Of a stretch of DNA of 62,271 nt, positions 43,705 through 51,705 are shown piece by piece. Position numbers and translations under genes: made by a program. Numbering within the stretch: position 1 is the stretch's first letter; the number at the start of each line of letters is the position of its first letter. A model generated the notes under the pieces. It made no database searches and had not been told where the DNA came from. It saw only the letters and a list, made by a program, of their open reading frames with translations. Source of the DNA: Nitrospinota bacterium (GTDB taxonomy: Bacteria; Nitrospinota; Nitrospinia; Nitrospinales; Nitrospinaceae). The stretch is from positions 1-62,271 of the forward strand of contig JAOUPX010000002.1 in the NCBI GenBank assembly GCA_029879645.1, given 5' to 3'.

Positions 43705-45015
43705 ATGCGCCGTTTGCTCAGTCTTTTAGTCGCAATACCTTTCTTCCTGTTGCTTTTACTCCCGGCTCCGGGGAGAGCCGCCAATGTGTTCAATGTCCTG
43801 TCGCTGCAAAAAATGGAATTGGAGGAAACGCGGGGCATAGCCAGCCTGGAATGTTTTCCCTTCATTATTAACATCGGCTCAAACGCGGATGAGGCGGAAC
43901 GGGTCCGTCAATGCCTGACTGGAATCACCACCCTTTCATCCGCCCTTGAGGAAGTGCCGGATGCCGGTTTGCGAATCGTTGGCATCAGCACCCGTTTTCT
44001 GCGGAGCGGCGGGTTTCAGTCCCTGTTGGTGCCGTGGGACGCAACGAAAGAAGATATGGTTCGGGCTTTGCGTGATAATCCTCCGCTGGAGGAGCAGAAG
44101 CGGTTTATCGCAAAGGTTCAAGACCTGAAAAAACAGATCCAATCCGGCCTGCATATCCGGCAGTTGTATTGCACCTTCAAGATTTCCAACGAACAGTGTC
44201 TGCGCGGCTATCAAACCCTGGCGGAAGTGGAACCCGGCCGCGCCATGAGCCGCATATCGTGGGCGGCGGTCGCCGTCACCGATTCGCATCTTACGGAAAA
44301 AGATCCCGCTGTGCTGACCTTGAAATTCGATGATACGGTTGAGACGATGGCCGGGCGACTGACTCAGGATCCTGCCGCCGAGGAATGGAAGCGCCAGAAA
44401 AAGGTTTATGCGGAAATACAAAAACAATACGGCAAGGCATTTAAGGCTTTGAATCTACCCAACTTTTTCTGCGACCCGGGTCTGGTACAGGATGAATGCC
44501 TGGAAGGCGCGAAAAATTTTAATGAAGCGGTCAAGGATTCGGGAATGCGGCAAAAACTCTGGGGCACGGTGACGGTTCACAAATACAACACGCTGATTAA
44601 AAGCGATCATGATGACGTGTTCCGCTACGATCTTACACCCGCAGAAATCATTCGCGTGTTTTCTGAAAAACCCGATCAGTCTCAAATGCAGGTCAGTATC
44701 ACCCTCGCCGAAAAGCTGGAGAAGCGGACCAAAAATAATTCCACCGGTCTGCGTGCCGTATGCGATCTGGAAGGTTTGCGGTCCGCGGATTGCGCGCAGG
44801 GATTCGAGAAGTTTATCTCGTTTGTGCGGGAGCATCGCGAGTACCGCGTGGCTCCTCCCTTCACCGATGTCATGTTTATCGATGGCGCCCGGCTCGAGCG
44901 GGTGAATTTCGCGTTAAACTCCAAGGTGCGCCACAGTTATATTTATCTCGACGTCCACAGCTCCACGGAGGAAATGGCAGAACACCTCCGCCGTTTTGGC
45001 GTCTCCAAAAACTGA
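43705..45015 (+). CDS. Secreted protein with four cysteine-pair repeats, unknown
   Basis: 436 residues with GAGG ahead of the ATG. Signal peptide ends PAPGRAANVF. Four segments carry a spaced cysteine pair followed by an amphipathic helix: ECFPF...RQCLTGITTLSSAL (19 residues between Cys), YCTFKISNEQCLRGYQTLAE (8), FCDPGLVQDECLEGAKNF (8) and VCDLEGLRSADCAQGFEKF (9). Between them lie beta-rich parts with TVTVHKYN or AAVAVTDSH. The pairs could form disulfides in the periplasm or outside. No family recognised. It follows the PA2778-type peptidase by 85 bases on the same strand. Confidence 0.75.
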   Translation: MRRLLSLLVAIPFFLLLLLPAPGRAANVFNVLSLQKMELEETRGIASLECFPFIINIGSNADEAERVRQCLTGITTLSSALEEVPDAGLRIVGISTRFLRSGGFQSLLVPWDATKEDMVRALRDNPPLEEQKRFIAKVQDLKKQIQSGLHIRQLYCTFKISNEQCLRGYQTLAEVEPGRAMSRISWAAVAVTDSHLTEKDPAVLTLKFDDTVETMAGRLTQDPAAEEWKRQKKVYAEIQKQYGKAFKALNLPNFFCDPGLVQDECLEGAKNFNEAVKDSGMRQKLWGTVTVHKYNTLIKSDHDDVFRYDLTPAEIIRVFSEKPDQSQMQVSITLAEKLEKRTKNNSTGLRAVCDLEGLRSADCAQGFEKFISFVREHREYRVAPPFTDVMFIDGARLERVNFALNSKVRHSYIYLDVHSSTEEMAEHLRRFGVSKN

Positions 45016-45065
45016 TTCCGAATAATTGTTGCCACCCTCGCCAGAGGGCGGCCTGGGCGGAGCGA

Positions 45066-45512
45066 TCAGTTGTCGCGTACGGCGTTGGGAAGCAGAGGGT
45101 GTTTGGTGGTGTAATCCGGGCGGGTCAGTACCAATTGCTTGCCGGTTTTCAGTCGCGGATGAATAATCAGCGGTGCCAGAAAATTGCCCGTCATCCGCCG
45201 GTAATCCTCCGGAATCGTCACAATGACACGGGTGTAAAACGTATCGTCATCCGCCAGGCCGATGGCGCGCCTGTCTTCGGGGTTCAGCGTCACTGTGTAG
45301 TCCGGCGCGAAAGGGGCGGGGTCGGCGACCACGAATGCCAGTTCCGGGGTGGCAAGGGACTGCAACCACTCCAGCGGGGAGTCGACATGGGGATCGAGCG
45401 GGAGAAGGGCAAACCGCGTTTCCTGCTCGAATCCGTAAAGGCCTTCGGGAATGTTCAGAATGGCGTCGTCGGTGACTTCAAATTCGCCGAAACGTTTCGA
45501 ATGGTATTTCAT
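45066..45512 (-). CDS. fliW: Flagellar assembly factor FliW
   Basis: 148 residues from ATG 45512, which overlaps the csrA stop as ATGA; the track's 45536 start lies inside csrA. Text fitting the family: [34 protein letters not shown] and [20 protein letters not shown]. FliW binds CsrA and, in Bacillus and relatives, is displaced by flagellin, releasing CsrA control. No flagellar genes occur in the window, so the ligand that it senses is not visible here. Confidence 0.92.
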   Translation of the reverse strand: MKYHSKRFGEFEVTDDAILNIPEGLYGFEQETRFALLPLDPHVDSPLEWLQSLATPELAFVVADPAPFAPDYTVTLNPEDRRAIGLADDDTFYTRVIVTIPEDYRRMTGNFLAPLIIHPRLKTGKQLVLTRPDYTTKHPLLPNAVRDN

Positions 45513-45748
45513 GATTGCAATTGGTCCTTGGCCCATCGGCCGACCAGGGAGGGATCAAAGGATCCTGCGGCGGCGGCTTGGCGGTTTTCTTCCAGAATTT
45601 TTACCAGAATTTCCTGCCGATGCACTTTGACGTCACCGGGGGCTTCAATTCCCAGCCGGACGGTTTTACCCTTCACCTCCAGCACGGTGATGCGAATGTT
45701 GTCGTTAATGGCAATACTTTCGCCGATTTTCCGGGTGAGCACCAGCAT
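45509..45748 (-). CDS. csrA: Carbon storage regulator CsrA
   Basis: 79 residues. Core: [47 protein letters not shown], the standard RNA-binding beta-barrel. A ~20-residue C-terminal extension ([20 protein letters not shown]) exceeds the shortest members. CsrA binds ANGGA sites in mRNA leaders to block translation. Translation is coupled to fliW by an ATGA overlap, which suits their partnership. Divergent from tRNA-Phe. Confidence 0.96.
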   Translation of the reverse strand: MLVLTRKIGESIAINDNIRITVLEVKGKTVRLGIEAPGDVKVHRQEILVKILEENRQAAAAGSFDPSLVGRWAKDQLQS

Positions 45749-45923
45749 AAGAGAGGCCGAGGGAGAGAGGTGGACGGGCGCACATTGTCCCGGAAATTAT
45801 ACCAAAAAAAACAATATTTTCAGGGGAAATACCCAGGTGGGGAATCCATTTGACAGGGTAGGGCCTTTGTGATAATTTCCCTAACTTCGCCTGTACTCAG
45901 TCGAAACCAGAGATGCACAACAA

Positions 45924-45999
<76 letters not shown>

Positions 46000-46009
46000 C
46001 TCAATATAA

Positions 46010-46045
46010 AGGGTTAGAGGCTTACGCCTCTAACCCTGTTTTTTT
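46010..46045 (+). terminator. Rho-independent terminator of the tRNA
   Basis: GGGTTAGAGGC-TTAC-GCCTCTAACCC gives an 11-bp perfect stem, followed by TG and a run of seven T. It ends the tRNA-Phe transcript. The minus-strand ORF 46014-46310 reads through this hairpin and is not a gene. Confidence 0.93.
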
Positions 46046-46141
46046 GCGTGAGATTAGTAGAATTGTGCGGGAAAACCCGCCCGTTAACCGCTGTATGGAT
46101 TAACAGACTGCAAAGGGCAATCCTGCAGATTTCATCCGTTA

Positions 46142-47092
46142 TCAGACAAAGGTACCACTGGCTGAATGAAACAGGGCGCTTGCGTTGTCGAGTCGTTCGA
46201 GCTGGTCGGAAGTCAGCGTAAGGTCTCCGGCGGCACAAAATTCCTTCACCTGATCCGGTTTGCGCGATCCGACCACAGTGGTGATGATATTTTTTCGCTG
46301 GATCACCCAAGCGAGCGCCACGTTGATGGGAGCCGTATTGATTTCCTGTGCAACTTCATGAACAGTCTGGCGCACGATTTTCGAATCAGTAAATTGAGGA
46401 TGGTGATACAGGTAATATTCCCGGCGGGCGGGTGCCTTTAAAGCTTCTTCATCGATTCGGTCGGCTAACAGGCCGCGGGCACTGGCCGCGTAGGCCATGT
46501 AACCGATACCGGCCCTTTCGCATTTTTTTAAATGTTCTCCTTCGTACCTGCGCTGGAGCAGGTTATAAGGAACCTGATTGGCGGTGAACAACGAGGCGTT
46601 GCCTGCCATCAGACCAATATCACTTTCCCGGAAATTCGAGATACCTATGGTACGGGCCTTGCCGCTTTCTTTGAGGGCCGCCATGATGTCGCACATCTTC
46701 CCGGTCTTTACCATGGTGTCTAGATACATGCCCGGCCAGTGGACCATGTACATATCGACATAATCCCTGCCAAGCGCTTTCAACGTTCCCTCCAGGCGTG
46801 ACTGGTAAGCTTCGAGTGTCATTTCAGCATCGGGCCAGATTTTGGAAATGATGAGCACATCGTTTTTGCGGGAGCCCAGGGCCTTGCCGAGGCGGCGTTC
46901 GGATTCCCCGTCGCCATATCCCTCGGCGGTATCAAACGCCATGATGCCACCCTCCAGGGCGGTCTTCACTACACGGTCGGCTTCTTCTGCCGAACACACG
47001 TCTCCCCATGCTTCGCTGGGGGCAATCTGAAGACAGCCAAGGGTTAGGGCTGTCCAGGGAATATCCAGTCCTTCAACTTTTATCGAACGCAT
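46142..47092 (-). CDS. Aldo/keto reductase
   Basis: 316 residues. AKR motifs: LTLGCLQIAPSEAWGD, MAFDTAEGYGDGESERRLG (Asp and Tyr of the active site), VDMYMVHWPG (His) and QVPYNLLQRRYEGEHLKKCE. The C-terminus IQRKNIITTVVGSRKPDQV is the NADP-binding part. Lacks the ferredoxin tail of the AKR at 31902. Substrate unknown. Convergent with the tRNA; about 500 bases separate it from the next minus-strand gene upstream. Confidence 0.9.
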   Translation of the reverse strand: MRSIKVEGLDIPWTALTLGCLQIAPSEAWGDVCSAEEADRVVKTALEGGIMAFDTAEGYGDGESERRLGKALGSRKNDVLIISKIWPDAEMTLEAYQSRLEGTLKALGRDYVDMYMVHWPGMYLDTMVKTGKMCDIMAALKESGKARTIGISNFRESDIGLMAGNASLFTANQVPYNLLQRRYEGEHLKKCERAGIGYMAYAASARGLLADRIDEEALKAPARREYYLYHHPQFTDSKIVRQTVHEVAQEINTAPINVALAWVIQRKNIITTVVGSRKPDQVKEFCAAGDLTLTSDQLERLDNASALFHSASGTFV

Positions 47093-47598
47093 TATTTCAC
47101 CGTCAGAGTTAAACGCCGGTTGCGGAAGCCCGGATCGTTCCAGTGGGCTTCTTACGCCAGCGGTTTGGTTTTATGTTAAATGAAAACCACGGTAGCATGC
47201 TTTTGGGAAGGAGACAACCCGATGTTGCAAGAGGAGAGATATTGCAGTCGGGAACAGAGTTCAGCTCTGAATATTAGTTTGAAGTTGTAATCGGAAGTTT
47301 ACTTTGGTTCGCGAGTCGGCACCGCCATCCTGATTCAAAAGATTAAGTTATATATGAAAACTCATTATAAGATTTCCGTTATGAGCCGTAATTTTTTTTT
47401 CTGGTCCTTTTGATCGAAACTCAAACGGTGGAGAAAACAGATCCAATTCCTCTGTCATTGTTACGATCCCGTTCTCCAAGCCCACCCTGTGAAGAGTTAA
47501 AGAAAGGTTTTAAATCGTACAAATTTTGGTTAATCAAAAGTCGGAAATATTGCAAAAGGTAAGGAGTAAGGCGGATTATTTTCGGGGCAGGGAGGGTT
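47093..47598. other. Intergenic region without a gene
   Basis: About 506 bases between the aldo/keto reductase start and the end of the beta-barrel gene. Small stem-loops are present near 47125-47155 (GAAGCCC...GGGCTTC) and 47167-47192 (GGTTTT...AAAACC), close to the reductase promoter side. No coding frame, RNA gene or terminator could be supported. Confidence 0.45.
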
Positions 47599-48318
47599 TT
47601 ATTTAAACCAGTCTTCCACGTAAAACTTTACACCCATTTCAAAATGATGGATTTCCAGGCGTTCCAACTTAATTGCATCATAGTCGGGCCGAATGGTTCC
47701 CATAAAGCGGTACCCCACCAGAATATCCATGCTCTCCCCGACTTCTAAGTTGAGTCCCACCATCGCTTGATACATGTAGGTAAACAGATCGCGGACTCCG
47801 AAGTCCGGTTGAGCCCCGTCGATGGATCCCACATCTAATACATGGTAGGCGCCGCCGACTCCCAGTCCGGCGTAAGGGGTGATGAAGGATTCTCCGCGGA
47901 AGTCACGGACCACATTCACAAACCCGGAGGTTATTGCCAGGTTCCCTTCTATCGGAGTGCTTGCAGGAGAGCCGATTTGATCCAGCGCTAAATCCCGATG
48001 TCCGAACTCAATTTCCATTCGCCAGTTGGAATCCGTCAACCATCCCAAGGCACCCACCACCCCGTATCCAATTTTGGTTTGCAGTTTCGGATCTGGGAAG
48101 TTAAATGCTGGGTTTCCTGTGCCGGCCGCCGAAGCGATAGTGGCGCCATCGGCCCCTGCCACCATTCCAGACAGACTGAAATAGGGCTGGCCCGCCAAAA
48201 AACCCTCGGCCACCGCAGGAGCGGGCCCATGAAGTGAAAAAATAAGTAATAAGGTAGCGAATATTGTCCGGGAAACTCTCTGTAATCGCTCCAAAAATAT
48301 ACAAGAATAGCAATTCAT
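47599..48318 (-). CDS. Outer-membrane beta-barrel protein, OmpA-like/opacity type
   Basis: 239 residues, AAGGA before the ATG. Signal peptide runs to about PAPAVAEG. The rest alternates in 10-residue strands: YFSLSGMVAGADGA, KIGYGVVGALGWL, NWRMEIEFGHRDL, FITPYAGLGVGGAYHVLDVG, YQAMVGLNLEVGESMDILVGYRFMG and a closing strand HHFEMGVKFYVE. This is the eight-stranded porin_OMP_b-brl/opacity protein pattern. Probable structural or adhesive barrel. Stands alone next to the curlin locus, divergent from it. Confidence 0.82.
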   Translation of the reverse strand: MNCYSCIFLERLQRVSRTIFATLLLIFSLHGPAPAVAEGFLAGQPYFSLSGMVAGADGATIASAAGTGNPAFNFPDPKLQTKIGYGVVGALGWLTDSNWRMEIEFGHRDLALDQIGSPASTPIEGNLAITSGFVNVVRDFRGESFITPYAGLGVGGAYHVLDVGSIDGAQPDFGVRDLFTYMYQAMVGLNLEVGESMDILVGYRFMGTIRPDYDAIKLERLEIHHFEMGVKFYVEDWFK

Positions 48319-49107
48319 TAATTATTCCTTAATTGGGCTGGTCATGTGATTGGATTCGCCCGAATTTATCAAAACCTAAAAGAAAGTCAATTAATTTAAT
48401 TATATTCATTCAATAGTATTGAATTTTCGGCACTTTTATGGGAATAAATTTTACAAAAAATTATCTCTATAAGTATAAATACCCCATCGCGGGGATAATA
48501 TTGGGAGTAAGGACATCACTTATAAGTCCAAAAGTAAAGTTTAAGATTCATGTGTAAATCTAAACGATTTTCCTGTTTTGGGTTGAGGGATCAATATAAT
48601 TCTGTTTTATGATGCCATTTTCAAAGTTTTTTTTTTCGCGACCTCACGTGTAGATTTTAAAAAGCGATTGATTTATTAATCAAATAATCAATATTTTCAT
48701 TTACAGACAAGGAAAATGCTTGAAAAACGCCTTGTTAGGGTATTGACATTAAAAATAGGTTGGCCTAAATTGTGCGCATTAACCCAGTAGGGTTATTAAG
48801 ATTGACAGTAATTTATGATGGGTTTTGATCAGGACGACGGCTCTACTGAGTTTTATCCAATGCTGAGGAGGAAGGTCTGGTTGGCCGGGATATTAAGTGT
48901 CCGACTTGCAAAAGAAAAAATACACTATCTGAGCAATGAAGGGCTGATGATTACCAGGAACAGAAATATCGAATCCCCTGTCTGGAGAAACGCATGCCAT
49001 TTGTAAATAGTTTAAAGAAAAAGTATTTTTTTAATGAAGATTAAAGTGGTTACTGAAGCTCTGTAACTGAAATTCTTATAATCTTATAATAAAAAGAGGG
49101 GCAATTC
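48319..49107. other. AT-rich region ahead of the curlin genes
   Basis: 789 bases, distinctly AT-rich. It contains the promoter candidate at 48743-48771. A 63-codon plus-strand ORF (48815-49006, MMGFDQDDGSTEFYP...) starts ~40 bases after the predicted transcript start, without a clear Shine-Dalgarno or domain. It may be a leader ORF or chance. If the promoter is right, curlin gene 1 has a ~330-base leader. Confidence 0.45.
48743..48771 (+). promoter_or_regulatory. Candidate sigma-70-type promoter of the curlin locus
   Basis: Perfect -35 box TTGACA at 48743-48748, 17-base spacer, then TAAATT at 48766-48771 (four of six matches to TATAAT). It is the best-spaced pair in the AT-rich gap ahead of the first curlin gene. 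CsgD or rpoS-type control cannot be judged by eye. Confidence 0.5.
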
Positions 49108-50313
49108 ATGGAATCGCATTCCAAGTGCTCAGAAAGAGTTCCATCCCAACATGCCACAAGAGCCGTATCCCAAAAGAAAAGAGTGCGAGGGGTAGGAATT
49201 TCCAGTCACATTGCTTTCCTTGTATCAGTTTTCTTGTTTTTCCTCCCTATCAAAGCCTTTTCTTCGAGTATCTCTGATTTGATATCCGGTTTAGACGTAA
49301 GCAACGTTGATGGCGGGGCGGCCTTCATCGAGCAGGCGGCCGATCCAGCGATCACAGACCTGGGTTTGGTGGATTCTATCGCAGATGTATATCAAACCGG
49401 GGATGGCAATACCTCTGAGATTGACCAAGCGGGATCGAATGCATTGGTTTTTGTCCAGCAACAGGGCGATGGCAATATCGCCTCCATTCACCAGGCTAGT
49501 CTGGGCGATGGGTCAGACGACGCCATCATGCTGTTCCAGATTGGTTATGGAAACGATGCGACTTTAAGTTCCTCCGGATATGGCAACCGCATTCTTGCCA
49601 AACAGGTGGGATTAGGGAATCTCTCCAACATAGAGCAGGATGGAATAAGCAACCTGGCTCTCCAGATTCAGGATGGTGTGGGGAACGACGCTTCCATCAC
49701 TCAATTGGGCAACCAGCATATTGCCACGGTTTCCCAGAACCAGGCCGACAACATCGCCTCCATTCTACAAGATGGGTTCCAAAACGAAGCGCATGTCAGT
49801 CAAATGGGTTCCGGTAACCAGGCTTATATCACTCAAGCGGGCGATGGTGTGATCCCAGACCCGACCGTTCCTGAGCATAGTCACGGTCACGGTAATGCCC
49901 ATCGGCCTAACAACGGCCACCACTATTTGCATTGCCACGGTCCGCAACACGCCTGCGAAACGGGTGAAGATATCATTGTGGCCAACCAGTTTAATTTTGC
50001 TGAAATCGAGCAGGACGGTATAGAAAATCTCGGTTCCATTGTTCAGCATGGCGAATCAAATACTGCCGGAATTTATCAATACGGTACGAACGAAGCGGAT
50101 ATTTTCCAAAACGGTATCGGCAATTTAGCGCAGGTTCTCCAGTCGGGTTCCGGAAACCTGGCTGAAATCACACAGAATGGTGTCGGCAACGAAGCAGAAA
50201 TAAGCCAGTTAGGTAGCAATAATGCCGGATCGGTTGTCCAGATCGGCGATGGCCATTCGGTAAGCGTATTTCAGACTGGGAATGGTAATAACTTCAGCAT
50301 TATTCAGGATTGA
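49108..50313 (+). CDS. Curlin-repeat protein 1 with histidine-rich insert
   Basis: 401 residues. A long charged n-region precedes the signal helix HIAFLVSVFLFFLPIKAF. The mature part is built of ~11-residue curlin units, QxGxGNxAxIx, such as QSGSGNLAEIT and QNGVGNEAEIS. Units before residue ~250 are less regular than those after it. The middle contains HSHGHGNAHRP and GHHYLHCHGPQHAC, which is unusual for curlins and suggests metal binding. It could be a nucleator (CsgB-like) or special fibre subunit. First gene of a run: the next start lies two bases after its stop. Confidence 0.85.
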   Translation: MESHSKCSERVPSQHATRAVSQKKRVRGVGISSHIAFLVSVFLFFLPIKAFSSSISDLISGLDVSNVDGGAAFIEQAADPAITDLGLVDSIADVYQTGDGNTSEIDQAGSNALVFVQQQGDGNIASIHQASLGDGSDDAIMLFQIGYGNDATLSSSGYGNRILAKQVGLGNLSNIEQDGISNLALQIQDGVGNDASITQLGNQHIATVSQNQADNIASILQDGFQNEAHVSQMGSGNQAYITQAGDGVIPDPTVPEHSHGHGNAHRPNNGHHYLHCHGPQHACETGEDIIVANQFNFAEIEQDGIENLGSIVQHGESNTAGIYQYGTNEADIFQNGIGNLAQVLQSGSGNLAEITQNGVGNEAEISQLGSNNAGSVVQIGDGHSVSVFQTGNGNNFSIIQD

Positions 50314-50315
50314 TT

Positions 50316-50819
50316 ATGAAAACCAGAAAACTGTTCAAAAATATGATGAGCATTGCAATAGCCGCCGCTACCTGGTTTCTGTTCATCGGCGGAGTATTTG
50401 CCGGCAACACGGCCACCATCAACCAAACCGGAGGCGGGATGGCAGAAATCAAACAGTCCGGCAAGGGAAATACCGCCCACATTGTGCAGAGCGGCCCTTC
50501 CCTCGTGTCGCAAAAGACCAATACCCGCAAGCAAAGGGGAAACAGAAGCGTTATCCGCCAGTCGGGCGACCATAATGTGGCCCGCCAGACACAAAGCGGG
50601 GAGGATAACGTTGGCCTCGTCGACCAACAAGGCGAGTCCAATACCGTCACCCAGCAACAGACCGGCAAGCGCAACCTGGCCGCCGCTGTGCAGGAAGGTG
50701 ATAGCAACTTCATTGCCCATTCACAAACGGGCGACGGGCACATGCATACAATAATTGAGGTCGGAGACGGTAAAACCATCACGGTTTCCCAATCCGGTCA
50801 GGAAACGAATAAGAAGTAA
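50316..50819 (+). CDS. Curlin-repeat protein 2, short and basic
   Basis: 167 residues from ATG 50316 (the track's TTG overlaps gene 1). Signal peptide ends GGVFAG; mature N-terminus GNTATINQTGG. Curlin units continue (QSGKGNTAHIV, QSGDHNVARQT, QTGDGHMHTII). It is richer in Lys and Arg than its neighbours (KTNTRKQRGNRS) and ends ETNKK. E. coli CsgB is also the more basic partner of CsgA, so a minor or nucleating subunit is possible; inference only. Confidence 0.85.
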   Translation: MKTRKLFKNMMSIAIAAATWFLFIGGVFAGNTATINQTGGGMAEIKQSGKGNTAHIVQSGPSLVSQKTNTRKQRGNRSVIRQSGDHNVARQTQSGEDNVGLVDQQGESNTVTQQQTGKRNLAAAVQEGDSNFIAHSQTGDGHMHTIIEVGDGKTITVSQSGQETNKK

Positions 50820-50863
50820 AGATTGAGGGAAAAATGATGATTCGAAAGGAGGTGGAAGTGTTG

Positions 50864-51637
50864 ATGATTAGAACAACTAAATTTGCTGTGCTGTTTCTGA
50901 TTCTCATCGTGATCTTTTTAGGTGTGCAGATGGGTTTCGCGGGAAACACGGGAAATGTGGACCAAACCGGATTTGATAACGATGCTTTTATAGATCAGAC
51001 CGGCGATGGGCACCATGCGGAGATATTTCAAGATGGTGACAATAACGGTGGTTTTGGCGGTCCTGATTCCTCTTCCGCCAGCATTGTCCAGATCAACTCG
51101 GGAGCGATAGATCCGCGATGTATCGATAACCCCCTCCGGGATGGATGTGGAGGAAATGGAGAACCGGCTGAAGGTAACGATGGTTACATCGAGCAAACCG
51201 GAAATTCCAACAAGGCCGACATTTACCAGGAAGGCAATGGCAATGGCGGCATGGGGGGGAATACCGGAACTGCGGCAACTATCGTCCAGAACGGGAATAG
51301 CAATACCGGTGGAGTCATCCAGGTTGGGAACCATAACAGTGCCGACATCAGCCAGACCGGCGATGAAAATGAAGGCGCTATCAACCAGCAGGGTGATGAC
51401 AATCTGGCCAAGGTCATTCAAGGCGATCCGGGTGATCTGAATTCGGCCGACGTTCAACAATTAGGTAATGATAACGAAAGTATCGTTACCCAGTTGGGGA
51501 ATATGAACACGGCTTTGGTAGAGCAGCTCGGGGATGACAACCAGGCTGGGATCAGTCAGACGGGAGACGGTAATTCAAGCACCGTTCTTCAAACGGGAAA
51601 TAATAACAGCGCCACGGTAATCCAGAACTCTTTATAG
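50864..51637 (+). CDS. Curlin-repeat protein 3
   Basis: 257 residues from ATG 50864; an AAAGGAGGT at ~50845-50853 also permits GTG 50858 or the track's ATG 50834. Signal peptide ends QMGFAG; mature start GNTGNVDQTGFDND. Curlin units include QTGDGHHAEIF, QVGNHNSADIS and QLGDDNQAGIS. A ~45-residue looser segment with a possible Cys pair (DPRCIDNPLRDGCGG) interrupts the array. The protein is strongly acidic. Gene 4 follows after 68 bases with a T-run in between. Confidence 0.87.
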   Translation: MIRTTKFAVLFLILIVIFLGVQMGFAGNTGNVDQTGFDNDAFIDQTGDGHHAEIFQDGDNNGGFGGPDSSSASIVQINSGAIDPRCIDNPLRDGCGGNGEPAEGNDGYIEQTGNSNKADIYQEGNGNGGMGGNTGTAATIVQNGNSNTGGVIQVGNHNSADISQTGDENEGAINQQGDDNLAKVIQGDPGDLNSADVQQLGNDNESIVTQLGNMNTALVEQLGDDNQAGISQTGDGNSSTVLQTGNNNSATVIQNSL

Positions 51638-51705
51638 ATTTCCGTGGGAATCAATAATGTGGCTTTTTTTTGTAACTGGAAGTAACTCATAAAAGGAGAA
51701 TTAAA

